In this document: positions 25,201 to 36,881 of the stretch, in pieces
Layout: every line of letters starts with the position of its first letter
How positions within the stretch are numbered: position 1 is the first letter of the stretch
Source of the DNA: Apostichopus japonicus
Lineage: Eukaryota; Echinodermata; Holothuroidea; Aspidochirotida; Stichopodidae
NCBI RefSeq assembly: GCF_037975245.1
Contig: NC_092568.1
Location: 2,480,001 to 2,544,000, forward strand
DNA length: 64,000 nucleotides
Direction of reading: 5' to 3'
Program-made: the position numbers and the translations under genes
Notes under the pieces: model-generated
The model's input: only the letters and a program-made list of their open reading frames with translations
What the model was told of the DNA's origin: nothing
Database searches by the model: none

Positions 25201-26179
25201 GATGTGACATCACAGCTAGTCAGATTTCAGCAGTTTCTACACAATCTGATAAAACTTTACACTTGAATATCTCTTTAACCGAAAAAGATATTTGAACAGT
25301 TTTTTCACCATTGTGTTTCTTTGATTGTTCTCTTTCATATAACATAAACATGTATGACAACTGAACCAATCCTTTAAATTTTGTTTTGTTATATCATAGT
25401 CCAAAAAGAAGAAGAAAAAGCAGAAATGAATTTGAGTGCTAGTCTTTCTTTCTATAGTAATTGAGGTTTTCAAGCTATTCTTTAAAATATGTTCCAGAAT
25501 GCTTCTTTTTGGTGAAATTTTGATGAAGTCAGCTGCTCAGACAGGTCTAAATGTTAATGTTACCCTGTTGTTTTGGTAAAATCTAGTAACTTGACCAGAA
25601 CATGTTGGTTTGGCTTTGTTTAGCGTCATATTAGCAACACTTAAGAGTCACCCCTGGTTGATAGTCAGCACTAGTATTTGTACATAACAAATTTTTAATA
25701 CATTGTAGACATGTTTACTTAAGACTACAAAAGTGTTTTGGTTTCCTGTTGAGTTTGGTGTTGCATCTGATGAATTGACCTAGTAATCGTGTGTGTTAAA
25801 ACTAAAGTAGTCCAGCCATTTTATTTGATGAACTCCAGATTTGTAAAGTGCAATTCTCTCAAATTTAAAGTGATAGGTTAATACAACGTGGACTGATAGC
25901 AGTGTTTGTTAATGGTCTCCAAAATATAGAAATTAATTTTGTGCCCAAAATCATCTTATAGTGATTCAAACTCCCAATAGAAAAGTGTAATGAAGCCTTG
26001 TTCAACAGACACCAAAAACAGACTCTAAAGGTGCCTGTCAACCATACTAATCGAGTTGCCATTTAATTTTCATTCGGCAGGTGAAGCAATACGACTCTAT
26101 TTCTAGGCTAGACAACTGGTACACCACCATCCTTCTGAGGATTAAGAAAACCATCGCCGGAGACTCTGACCTGAAATAG
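16292..26179 (+). CDS. NAPA: Alpha-soluble NSF attachment protein (alpha-SNAP), 8 coding exons
   Basis: Alpha-SNAP binds SNARE complexes after membrane fusion and recruits and stimulates the ATPase NSF, which takes the complexes apart for reuse; it acts on the cytosolic face of membranes. Exons: 16292-16383, 18339-18418, 19950-20066, 21036-21216, 21861-22008, 22747-22857, 24005-24055, 26081-26179. All junctions are GT/AG, phases agree, and the sum is 879 nt, 292 residues (human is 295). Visible family landmarks: the N-terminal hydrophobic membrane loop [11 protein letters not shown] (about 22-32), [87 protein letters not shown], and a penultimate Leu (DSDLK end) that in the mammalian protein is needed to stimulate NSF. 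The fold is an all-helical TPR-like solenoid. The closest alternative, gamma-SNAP, is excluded by these motifs. A minisatellite lies in intron 6 and a TTAA-flanked MITE in intron 7. Nothing suggests loss of function. Confidence 0.97.
16563..17055 (-). mobile_element. TA-flanked short DNA element, copy 1 (NAPA intron 1)
   Basis: About 490 bases running from GTAGGATGGTGACTTCGAAG to CTTCGCAATACTGCCTA are matched in reverse complement along the whole length by 29658-30159. The ends carry related, imperfect inverted repeats containing CGAAGTTCGG. A TA follows the right end; the left end has CA, probably a decayed TA. There is no transposase. A short open frame with [20 protein letters not shown] is shared by both copies because the copies are similar, not because there is evidence of selection. 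Confidence 0.75.
19379..19420. repeat. (CA)n microsatellite
   Basis: An interrupted CA-dinucleotide tract of about 40 bases in NAPA intron 2. Confidence 0.85.
21257..21640 (+). repeat. Diverged tandem duplication in NAPA intron 4
   Basis: GGTACATGACACTCC occurs at about 21271 and 21451, followed in both cases by GCTTGTTGCAT, TTTAAAATCCTT/TTTAATATCCTT and a T-rich then GGGGGA-rich tail. The two ~180-base units are diverged, so the duplication is old. Confidence 0.55.
23036..23930 (+). repeat. Minisatellite, 108-bp higher-order period, CATATCCCACAT-type subunits
   Basis: This array in NAPA intron 6 is built of short subunits such as CATATCCCACATCAT and CATACCCTGCA. In its first part they form a higher-order unit of 108 bases (TGCATCATCTCCCATG at 23073, 23181 and 23289); the right half is more scrambled. 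Because 108 is a multiple of three and the units rarely make stops, two long frames of 330 codons stay open, but the translation is only repeats of Pro, His, Tyr and Ser. It lies between a good donor and acceptor and is not coding. Confidence 0.92.
24804..25373. mobile_element. Foldback MITE with TTAA target duplication (NAPA intron 7)
   Basis: Ends AGGATTGGTTCA and TGAACCAATCCT form a 12-bp inverted repeat, flanked by TTAA on both sides (24800-24803 and 25374-25377). A second, internal inverted pair GTGATGTCACATCCTCAC is at about 24974-24991 and 25196-25213, so much of the element can fold back on itself. TTAA duplications are typical of piggyBac- and Kolobok-type transposases; which one mobilised this MITE cannot be told. 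No coding capacity. Confidence 0.85.
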
Positions 26180-26484
26180 ACGGTATCTGTTTCGGAGGAG
26201 ACCATAACTTGTCGTCATCTGTGTACATATATATTTACGACTATACCGCATTAATCATGTGATCATATATCTGGGGAGGGGGAAAGTCCTCAGTATTGCT
26301 ATGAATGAAATATATATATATATATTAATCTGTTATGTACACCTAACAAAGTTAATTGTGTGCAACAATGTTCAAATGAGATACAACTCTATATTGTGTT
26401 CATGAATAAGACACATCTTCTTTACACAGCCACCTAGTGTAAAATGTGTACGCACGCATGCTGTGATATTGGTGTCTGGCACCA

Positions 26485-26490
26485 AATAAA
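26485..26490 (+). terminator. Candidate polyadenylation signal of NAPA
   Basis: AATAAA lies about 305 bases after the alpha-SNAP stop codon in an AT-rich stretch. It is the first canonical hexamer after the stop that I noticed; cleavage at this site is inferred. A later alternative site further into the AT-rich region cannot be excluded. Confidence 0.5.
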
Positions 26491-29336
26491 TAACTTTCAA
26501 GCAAAAGAAACATTTATTAATGATAGTTAAATTATTTGAAGTGCTGTAAAAGAAATTTGACCATCAATATTAACAGAAATGGGAAATTGATTGAAAGGAG
26601 TGACTACATTTTACACTCTTTTGTCTTCTGTTTATTGAGACAATGATTGTGAATATGTGGCAGTTTTTTCCTTGAAGTGATTTGCAAACAGTAGACATTC
26701 ATCAAACATTGAGGAAGAGCAGTTGTTACCTAGGTGATCAGCAACAACTGTGAAATGTTTGTTAAGAACTTATGTATATGTCAATACATGTTGAATAATT
26801 AAAGCAAGTTTTGTTGTCACTGAATGTATTCTATTATAAAGCATGAGAATATTCCTGGTTTTGTAAATTTTAACTGAACATCCACAGCTACTTGTTACAT
26901 TCGATGAGAGCATTTAGCTAGACAAAGGTCGTAGGTCTTTCACGATGGAATTGCCGGTTCAAAGAATCAGTGCATTTAAAGGGCAGGTCACACACAAATG
27001 TTCTGGATTATTTCAAGAAGTAAACATGATACAAAATATTTACTCATCATGATTATAGTTCCATAAACAGCATTTGGTTTAATTTTCCTCTGTCTACCGT
27101 GTAGGCTGGCTGTTAGAGAGTATCCTAAACTGGAGAATATTTTGAAAATATTAGTCAAATCAATTGAATACTTTTCCGGCTATGTTGTAGTCATTATTAG
27201 TTAGGTTTGCAAAAATAAAAACATGCTTTGTTAAATACTCCATATCATCCTTAAAGTCGTTTTGTTCACACAAATACATAGTATGTGTGTTTTTCATGTC
27301 ACATATTTTAACAGATCAGGGAATTCTTAACGTAGCTTGATTTTAACACCATTGGGATATTTCTTGCCATTTACTTACAGTTTGGAATAATAAGAATGCA
27401 ATCTGCCATAACATATTGATTAAAGTGGTGTGAATTAATGGATTGTTTTTACACATAGATGTAAGAAAGAACTGTAATTGTTAATATTCTCTGCTACCGA
27501 GTAAATAAAGGGTAGCAGATGTGACCCATATTGACATGTTAATTTATACTGAACTGGTTTTAAATCAGTTTCCTTGATGTAGTATTCATTTACAACAGTT
27601 CTTGAATGATGTACTGTACCAAATTGGTCAACCAATCAATCGTTGGTAAAACAGTCAATCTATTTCACAGATATACATATAGAGTTTCTTAAATTAAGCA
27701 AATAGCTTGTCGTCGTTGCTTCTTAATGAGCACTCTGTTAGGGAGCTGAAGCGGCATTTGTAAATTACCATTTATCATGATATTGGAGTAAAAGTTCTTC
27801 TTGAGACACCTGCTTATTCTTTCTATCCTTTGACAAATGTTATAACAGTGCACTGCGCTTTGTTTGTGAAATGCATGATGAAAAAAAAGGGGAAAAAAAG
27901 CTCCCACATGCTCACCTTAGTTTCTGTGGTATTGCTCAAAAAGACTGGAGGGAGGTTATTTCATTTGTTTTCCTTTCTGGTATGTGTCCATCCTTGCACC
28001 TCACTGATATTGTATTAAATTTCTTGGCCTGCTATACAGAGAAAAAAGTCCAGAAGAAGTCCTTCCTATGCTGTCTTAGTTATACATGGTCATGCATGTG
28101 TCCATTGTGTGGAGAAGGCTTGAATGTCCACAATATAAATCTTCAGTTTGTTAGTATTTTCTATTTTCAATTACAAAATGGTTCTTCCCTGATTGCTTGG
28201 AGACAATTCATATGTATATTGTAGAGAACTTTTGATGTATTGTGATTTACCATCTACATTCCACATCTTTACGTGATATGTTAGAGAGAATTATTAATAC
28301 CACTTTGAACGTCCTTGTATGTACCTTATGATGCAACAATGGCGACAAATAGAAGTGTTCAGTATTTATTGCTAATGTATCTTTTGATCTTACTTTACAT
28401 TATTGTTTCATCTGGATGTTCATGTAGGAAATAAACTTGGGTAGTGATGAAATGGTTAATTTTGGAAATTTTGAGAGGAGACACTCCCTTATGTCCCCAG
28501 AGGAAGATAACTTTGGGTTTCCCAAAATATTGCACTGATAGCCTTCATAAATCTAGAAGAATCACTTCGTCAATGATTTGTCTGGGTGGGTTACAATTTT
28601 GGGACTTCCCCAGCTAACTAGCCATGCAAGTGTTCTAAGCAGCAGAATCATCCGTTGTTACTGGCACCGTAGCGCTAGCACAGGCGCGGCGTACGTGAAA
28701 TCAAACACTAGTACGTACTTAGTGTCGTCTGCACGGGTACGGTCTTGGTCTTCAGTCTTGGTCTTGGTGTAATACTGCACAAATCGCCCCTGATGTGGCT
28801 GTTGACGTGCAGTCCTCCAAGCTGTCCTACGGTACAGAGTTGTATTCATCTATAGAGTTGTATTCATCTATACCCAACTCTAACAGAGCCCTAACAGCTT
28901 ATCAGTCGAAAGTTTAGCCAAGGGGTAACCTTTCATAGCAAAACTTCGAGACGGTTTTCAAGTTCCACATCAAACCGGTGCAACTTAGAACTAACAATAC
29001 AATTGACAGACCTCTTCTATGTGGGTACAAACATAATTTTACTTTTTTAAGTTTAAGAATAGAGTAAAACAGAAATTAAGCCATAGGACTGGTTTAACAT
29101 AAATATTTCGATATACTTTGATGTCTTAATTGGACAAGTTGCAAGGAAATCGAGCGTACACCTTATTCTTTGGCCTAACCTCGAGAGTTGATAAGGTCGA
29201 CAGTAATATGAGGGTCCATGTAGCCTAACCTTTTTGTAGGCCAATGTGCAATATTTATCGCGAAACTGGGTTGTGCGTGTGATTGTGGCTATGAGCAATG
29301 AAAATCGCGAATACAAGTACTAGCTCAAAAGTTGTT

Positions 29337-29657
29337 TAACCTAATAACGAATTAGCAGTAGAATGTCACAAACATTTTTTTTCAGCAATAAGGCCAGAAG
29401 ATAGATCATGGCATTGGCAGCCCACACTAAGTTGATTTTATAAGCATTAGCCTAGAGACTCTAGAGGTCTAATTAATGCAACCCTCACTACACTACTGTA
29501 GGTTGGTTCAGTACAGTACAATGGCAAAGATATATCTTGATAATTTTAAAACTGATTTACTGCAGAGGCTGATGGTTGCATCCACAACACCTTATCTTAT
29601 GCATGAAGATATGCTGGGCTTGACTTAATGAAAGGATATTCTTCTTCTCAACTACTA
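29337..29657 (+). repeat. Interspersed repeat, copy 2, interrupted at its 3' end
   Basis: Same family and orientation as 14597-14980. The match runs to CTCAACTACTA, is broken by the 502-base element at 29658-30159, and resumes with CTAGTAGTAAGCTACAGT after it. This gives direct evidence of the insertion and of the pre-insertion sequence. Confidence 0.75.
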
Positions 29658-30159
29658 TAGTCAGTATTGCGAAGTTCGCCATACTGCGAAGTTCGGGCAC
29701 CCTAAGAAATACACGATTTTCACCATGAAAACCTACAGGAAGAGCCAAATTTCACCAAAAAGTACGAAGCTACAGCTATTTTCTCTCCAAAATGACCCGT
29801 GTGCAAGAAATTACTTACATATTTGTCAATAAAATGACGAAGATCTATGAAGTCTGTTATAATTACTGAAAGAGCAACAGCGCCACCAATTTTTACCAGC
29901 GCCACACTGTAGGTTGCGTGGCCGAAATTCGCAATACTCTAGCAAGAAATACCAGTTCCACAATCACGAAGAATCTTCTTGGAAAACAACGTGAAAACAG
30001 TTTGCAGGAAAGAAAGTTTGGCCGTGTATCGTACTATAACAAAATTCTCCCACCATATATATTTATATATAAGTATATTTTCAAATGATTTATACCAGAA
30101 GATTTAGTTTTGGGGTGTTTTAAGTCTTAAGTGGGCGAACTTCGAAGTCACCATCCTAC
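29658..30159 (+). mobile_element. TA-flanked short DNA element, copy 2
   Basis: Reverse-complement match to 16563-17055 over its full length. It lies between two TA dinucleotides (29656-29657 and 30160-30161) within an interspersed repeat whose uninterrupted copy is at 14597. A TA duplication is the rule for Tc1/mariner-type transposition, so that is the likely class, though the terminal repeats are short and imperfect and no transposase is present. Confidence 0.8.
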
Positions 30160-31494
30160 TAGTAGTAAGCTACAGTTGCATAAGATAAATGCTAAATCTG
30201 CACCATTTGTAGTCCCAAAAGTTACAAAAGAAAATTCCCTTCGAAATATCTTATTTTACATTTATGTTAACTATCGTTACTCCCTGTGGGACATGAAAGG
30301 ATACCAACACAAAACCAACACTACAGAATGTATGTAAACTAAGGAGTTAAGTCTATGTAATACTTGCTGTAAGTGTAATTTGCACGGAATACAGTTAAAC
30401 AGTTACTTGATAGACACAGCAAAACATTTACAGCTTAAAGTAAAGAAATAATGAATACATAGTACTGGCATTGGACATGGTCGAACCTAAGAAATGTACA
30501 CATAAAAATATAAAAGGAAAGCAGTACTATAGGTATATAATAAAGTCATTCCTATTCTAAGGACTAGCAAGGCAGCTCTACCAACTGCAAGGTGAATGCC
30601 CCAACCCCCAGCATCACTTAAAAACTCTTGCATAACACAAGGACATAAAACAATGACAAGAAACAAAAACCTCCCTCACACAGAATGTCCCTCATTATTT
30701 AACATGTGTTAGATGCAAACCATAATACTGTTATCAACATCAGGCAAAAAATAAGTCACTGTTTGAAAGTCCTAACTTTTGTTGTTAAATACAGAAACAA
30801 ATTAACAATGTTTTTGCAACATTAATAATCTAAATTACGGGATCATTGCAGGAAAGAGCAAATTTAGGTCATAGGCTTCAACATCACACAGCTGTACCTC
30901 AAAAGTGCAAGTCTGTTGAATCTAGCTCAAAGTTTGCAGCCATCCAGTAACAGCAACAACAGTAGTAACAATGAGCCAAATCAAACCCAACAGTGGTTTC
31001 ACATTGATATGACCCTTAATCATATGATGTTTATTGGAAATGATTGATTACATTTTTGACATGAGGATTAAATTCATACCTATACAGACCAGAAATAAAA
31101 TGATCTTTAAAGTCCCTTTTTATGCTTCAATTACAATCATTTACAGACCAATATATCCTGAGAGCTTAAGTCATCCCTTTCGTAGCTGATGACTAGTACC
31201 CTTCCATAAAAATTGTAGTCTTCTATCTAATTAGAACAAGTAATAATACAGAAATAATCTTGACTGTTTGTAATCACAGTACAAGTGATGTAAAAGCTAT
31301 GACTCCTACTTCACATTAAGGTTTTAAACTTCAGAAGCTTTCAACTGTCAAGCTTCTTGCTATATTATGTCACCTCTCTACAGTTAGTACTGTCCCACCT
31401 CTACCCCTGTACAGTTCTTCTAATCAATCAGTTCAATCATATTTTCAAACTATCTTCTTCCTGTGCATACTTTTTTGTTATCCTCATTAGAAAT

Positions 31495-34400
31495 ATGAAT
31501 TTGATGATGCAACAAGGAAGGTTGTTTGTGCAACGGACTCTGTGCAAGACATGTGGTATGCAGATGGCAAGAAGATGCTTAGTCACACCTCAAACAGCTC
31601 AGGTGTTACCATGGAGATTAAACAACATTCAGAGAGGGTACCATAATATCAGACTAGAGACTATATCAGAAGTTTGGCAGCAATTCAAGAAGGAATTCAA
31701 ATATTTAAAAAGAGCTTCAGCAAATCGGTGAGTTAATTCACTGCAGCTTTATTTGCAATGCTAATCATATGCCTGCTTCTCTTTAGTAATTTTTCAACAT
31801 TTGTAATGATATGTCATATCAATGACCATGCATATTTTTACAATGAATCATCATAGATGCTAAATAAATTGTACATTGTATTTGATTCAGGCAGTGTAAA
31901 GTCCTGGACTGTAAACAGCTAGCATAAACCAAACAAGCAGACCATGGGATTATAGTTATGCCTCAAAACTGGAAAGAAATGTACATTTGTTGTTGTTGGT
32001 TTTTAAAAAAAATAAGAGTCGCCTTCTGTGCTTAGTAACTCAACAGCTGTTCTTATCGCACCTCTTTTCTTTTCTTTCGACTTTAATATAAACACTGCAT
32101 CACCACTGGCTTAATGTGAATAGCACTCTTAAAATTGTCTGAACATATTTCTAAAGCTCGACAATTTGCTGTAACTTAATGTAATACAAAAGCTTCCTTC
32201 TTGGTTAGCACTTGGTACATTATTGCTTTGTACGCGAGAGAAGAAATCATGCGGTATAGCCAAGCAAAATGATACCAATTGGTCAGATTCAAATTGGTAC
32301 ACATATTTACTCATATTTTTGTTTTATTGTATACATACTGTAGCCTTAGCTCTGTAACCATTGATGCTGATCAAATGTTCAATGACATCTAAATGACTGC
32401 CCTTAGATATCCTCATGTGTTATTTCACATGTTTTCATCCTCCACAGACCACTAGATCCTAAGGACTTAAACCTAGGTTTAGAGATTGGTACTGCTATAT
32501 TCCTTATCAAAGCCAATGCCAGAGTACATTTCTCAAATGGAAGATGGTATGGCAGACAACAAAAAGGGGAGAAGAAAGTGAGATTACCAGCGGAAGAGGC
32601 AGTTGGCTATACTGTTAATGCCATAGATGCCAGTGGAACACTTATAGACCAGAACGGGTTTAGAGATGTCAGTAAGTCTAACTCTCTGTTTCAGCTTAAC
32701 CATGTTAAGTAGTCATTGTTTAATCATCGGTCTGGTAAATACCGGTTTGGACAACTCTTTCTATAACTGTCCTTTCGTGTCCAGCTTCAAAGCATTCGTA
32801 TTGATAGTATGAGCAGTATGAATATCTTGTTTCTATCAGATAAAGGTTAGGAATTGTTCATACTGTCAATACTAATATAGACCAAGTTTATAGCCTCAGT
32901 AGCCTCAGAATGCACCATTTGACATATACATTACTTTTTGGGTTGGGAGGACCCCCAAATCCCTTTACAAGGGAGTCAGCTTTAATGACTCCAGGGCAAC
33001 ATCCCCATCCTTAATAGAAAACCATGATTCGCTTTTGGCCCTCCCATAAAGGTTCACGCTCCTAGCGAAATCAGTCGGAGGCCCTCCCCCTACCTTGGAA
33101 ATCATGTCACTGTCCATTAGGACCTTCCAAATTCTTTCAGCTACAAAAAACTCTTTGTAAGATTGGTGTCTGATGGGTGTCTACTTAATATTTACTTGGC
33201 ATGATTCAGTAAAACAAAAAGTTAAAAACCCGATGTAAAGTAGAGCTATATTTATGTTTGATTTTATGCAAATATTAACACACAGTATCCATGGTCATCC
33301 TAAATCTTTTATGAAATATTTTTTGATATTTTGAAAATCCACAACTTTGAGGGCTAGATGTACTTCATTATGATATTGTGATCCTACAGAGAAAGTATAG
33401 AGAGTGAAAATGTGGACCAAATGGTGATGGTAAGCTAAAATCAGGTTCATAATATGAAAATACTGATTCTTACTGTAACCACAAGGTTTAAGTAACGAAT
33501 CTTTCTTCTCCTGAATGTTTAATTTACTGGAGTCTTTCTTCTTCTTCTTCTTCTATATTTTTCAGTGAAGTTAACAGGAGTGAAATATTTGAATATCGAA
33601 GGCTGCCCTCACATAGACGATACTTGCTTAGCTCATCTTGTACATATCAGAGACTCCCTGACTCACCTCAATATCAATAAATGTCCAAGTGTCACTGAAA
33701 ATGGCGTGGCTACACTTCATAAACTCAGGTAAACATTGTTGCATTCAATATACCTTCTCATTTTCTGGGTTAGTAAACAAAAATATTGGTGCTTTCCGTG
33801 ATCACGTGACACCCTGAAGGCACCGTGGCTTCGGACTAGCTCCCCAATTGTAAATGGTCAATATGGGTCACAAATGGGGCTGGACTGAATCGGTGGATTA
33901 GCTTAGGACGTATATTGATCAGTGGTTCCTATATCTTGTTGTAGTCAATGACTTACTTGCTCTATCCATTTGTGTATTTTTACCTTGACATTTTTGTTTG
34001 ATTATTAGTGCATTACATTTTACTAAAATGACACGTTTCTCAATCTTACTGTTTACTGATAGGAGAACGGAATTTGTGAGAAAAATGGCAAACTTATTAT
34101 TTAAGGAGTAAACAATCCCATCTCCACCTTCTTCCACCAACCCCCATTTTTCCTCGATTTCCTGCCTTACATTTAATTAACATGACACAATGTGTCTCAA
34201 TCTTACTGTTTACTGACAGGAGATTGGAATTTGTGAGAAAACTTGCAAATTTATTATTTAAGGGGAGACAATCTCATCTCCACCATCTTCAACAATCCCA
34301 CATTTTCCTTGATTACTCTTCTGAGTATTTCAAAATGTTTGTAGACACAAACCTATGATATCTCTAATACATCAATTTGAAGATTTAATCAGAAGCATGA

Positions 34401-34617
34401 TTGTATTATTTTTATTTATTTTAGGAAACTGGAGCGTTTAAACATGAGCGATTTACCCAAGGTGAGGTACTCCAAACTAATTGCATCCATGCTTGAAGAT
34501 GCAGTGCCAAGGTTGCGAGTGAATATCATCTCCAATCTGGTAGATACCGAGGAGAATCGAGCAAAGGAGAACTTTACAGAGGAAGACCTTGGCCAGACAA
34601 GAACTGAATCAGTCTAA
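31495..34617 (+). CDS. DMAC2: Distal membrane-arm assembly component 2 (ATP synthase subunit s-like), 4 coding exons
   Basis: DMAC2 (formerly ATP5SL) is a mitochondrial protein that helps assemble the distal membrane arm of respiratory complex I. Coding exons: 31495-31727, 32448-32671, 33566-33728, 34425-34617; GT/AG junctions, phases agree, 813 nt, 270 residues (human about 257). The start ATG lies four bases after a strong acceptor (pyrimidine tract then TTAG at 31490), so the 5' leader must be in an upstream exon that I could not place. The N-terminus has many Arg and no acidic residue for about 40 residues, as expected for a mitochondrial presequence. The centre, EIGTAIFLIKANARVHFSNG, matches the family's conserved block before the leucine-rich part; AIDASG, CPHIDDTCLAHL, SLTHLNINKCPSVTENGV and LERLNMSDLPKV form short leucine-rich repeats. 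The related DMAC2L (ATP5S) is the main alternative; the length, the GTAIFLIKANARVHF block and the DSL..L.I..CP..TE.G spacing favour DMAC2. Introns 2 and 3 hold simple repeats and a tandem duplication. Confidence 0.9.
34013..34318 (+). repeat. Diverged tandem duplication in DMAC2 intron 3
   Basis: Two units of about 150 bases share CTCAATCTTACTGTTTACTGA, GGAATTTGTGAGAAAA, TTATTATTTAAGG and CATCTCCACC in the same order (starting about 34043 and 34195). They differ at roughly one base in ten. Confidence 0.7.
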
Positions 34618-36881
34618 AGAAGAGATCATTAATTTTATTCAAATAATTTGACAGAAGAAAACATTTCTGTCAGTTTCTTTCTCTTTCTGTGCAATAGTGC
34701 ACATTTACCAGTGAATTAATTGGTTGATGCCCACAAGGGAGTGCTACAAATGAGAGTTGAATATCTCTGATCTTTTCTGTTTCTCACTCAATTCTTTGAA
34801 ACTTTTTAACTCACTTGCCCGACATTAGTCAGATAGTTCAAAGGAATTTGAGCAAATTATTTGACAAGGAATCACAAAGCCACCCGTTTTGGGGTATTTT
34901 TTATTTTTGCTTCCTATCTGTAGCATCTATCGCTAAGTCCCAGCCTTAAACATAACCAGCAGATTTCATCCCCAAATGTAGGGCTTGAAGGTGAAACAAA
35001 ATGAGGAGGGGAGAGGGATTCGGATTTCCATGTCCTCAAGTAATAACAATATCCTTGGGTTCCCCCAAAAGGAATTGTTAGGTATACATAACAAACAAAA
35101 CCATTAACTCTAAGTCTATAATATATTTTAAGATTGTAACATACCTTACATCTGTAAGTATCTTCCGAGTTATTAAATGGCAAGGCAAAATTGCAAAGTA
35201 ATTGCTTCCACCTCTTTTGGGTGAGATGAAAACATTTCCTAGTGTAATCCTATGAAATGTAGCACCAATATAGATTGGATGGAATGGAATTTGAAGGTTA
35301 AGTGGAAGCAGTTTGCTTTCTTCAGAGGTTTGTACCCAAAAGTTGATTTCTCATCTAATAAGAGTTACTTTGTGTTATTAAGTGTGCAACTTTCTCATTT
35401 CATAATGATTATTTAAATGAAAGATTTTATTACAGAAAAGTTTGTTATGACAATATTTTTGAAATCACTTCGTTTTTCTCTTTTGCTATGGAAGGGTGGA
35501 ATGGTGGGGTTGAATGGGACCCGGGTATGAGGTAGAGATTGAATTTGCTTGGTAGGTACTTAATTTATCACTGAGTTGTTTAAAGTTGCAAAGCTTCATA
35601 TCCAACATTATGTTAACGCACGTAACCAACCCTGTGTGGTCTAGTGGAGTAACCTTAGGTTAGTTTGCCTTTCCTGTGCCCTTTCTCTCATCTCCACCTC
35701 TTCCCCTTGAAACTGTCATTCTACTAATAGTTCAATATTATTCCCCATGGGAACCTTCAGTGTATGCCATCTACATGGAAAATTGTGATAATGAGAGTAC
35801 CACCTGTATGAGGCACATAGAACAATTTGATAATTAGCAAATTTGACCTTGGTAAGTGGGAGGGGGGAAACGAAAAAATGGGAATTTGCAAGATGATACC
35901 TTCACCCCTCTCCCCCTAGCCCCCACCCACCTTCAATTCATCATAAGCTGAAGTCCACACATAATGTAAAGATAACCAAGCAGCACTGTGAGAATTTTTA
36001 AGTTTTAATTTCAAATATAATTCTATCACCACCTTTATACAGATGACTAATTATGGCATACCCAAATCATGCACACAATGATATAAAAGCACCCATGTTT
36101 AAATTCTATGAGACTGGTTGATTAAATAGTAATCAATACCAATTTAATTATCCATTATCAATACACGGGTGACCATGCAGTCATATTCAAACCAATTTAC
36201 ATAATCCCTGACAACTTAACAGCCTGCACTATTGGTTTAACCCAATGAGGTGATACATACAACATTTTCTTTAAATCAATTTTTTGGCCCTCTAAAACAA
36301 AAGCTTGACTTTAATCTGTCAGCTAACTTTCTTACTACCTGTCTTATGTTAATATAAAAATTAAGAAATAGTAAAAAAAGAAAGAAAAAAAATTAAATTG
36401 TGTACTTATATCTCTAACCACAGAATAGAGGAAAATGCTATTGCTATTTTGTTTTGCCCAATAATGAAACGATACATCAACAAGAGAGAGTAACATGGCC
36501 AGGGAGACAATCACTGGAACTGATATTGTTGATGGGAGGAATAGCCCCTCTCCATTGAAAAATTTGGGTAAAATGGAGGGCGCTTAGATGTAAAATAATG
36601 CTATATGTTGCAATTCTTGAAGAAATATATTTATGCAATTATATATTTTAGTACTGTGCACTAAGATTGTTTTGTAATAATAAGTTAATATTCCTTATTA
36701 GAGGTTGGTATTTTATGGCAGTTAAAATTTCTTTCTATACATTTTTAATTTCCTTTTGCTCTATACTCTGTAAACTTCCCATCAAATCTCGCAAGTGCAT
36801 GATGACACAAAAACAACTTTTTTTTTAATAAAGCACTGTTTCTTGAGAGTTTAAAATCGATCCATCACCAGAAGAAACTTC
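34618..36881. other. Convergent intergenic region between DMAC2 and HAO1 stops
   Basis: No open frame with recognisable homology is present. The region is AT-rich with short purine or pyrimidine tracts (for example near 35860-35930) and must hold the 3' UTRs of both DMAC2 (plus) and HAO1 (minus). I did not find a convincing minus-strand AATAAA close to the HAO1 stop, so the HAO1 3' end is undefined and the two transcripts may overlap. Confidence 0.6.
36827..36832 (+). terminator. Candidate polyadenylation signal for DMAC2
   Basis: AATAAA follows a run of T, 2.2 kb after the DMAC2 stop and only 50 bases before the HAO1 stop codon on the other strand. If used, the DMAC2 3' UTR would run up to the HAO1 coding end. 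Use is inferred; nearer non-canonical signals are possible. Confidence 0.3.

Larger units (their letters stand above)
26180..31494. other. Region between the NAPA stop and the first DMAC2 coding exon
   Basis: Contains the NAPA 3' UTR, the second copies of the interspersed repeat and of the TA-flanked element (29337-30180), and, by inference, the DMAC2 promoter and a 5' noncoding exon, which I could not locate. Frames at 27830-28224 are chance openings with no family resemblance. An 18-base tandem pair (GAGTTGTATTCATCTATA) sits near 28838-28872. Confidence 0.5.

Noticed and set aside
31357-31494. Upstream ATG extension of the first DMAC2 coding exon
   Set aside because: The extension would read through a clear pyrimidine tract and acceptor at 31490; the ATG at 31495 fits a spliced leader exon and a mitochondrial presequence.
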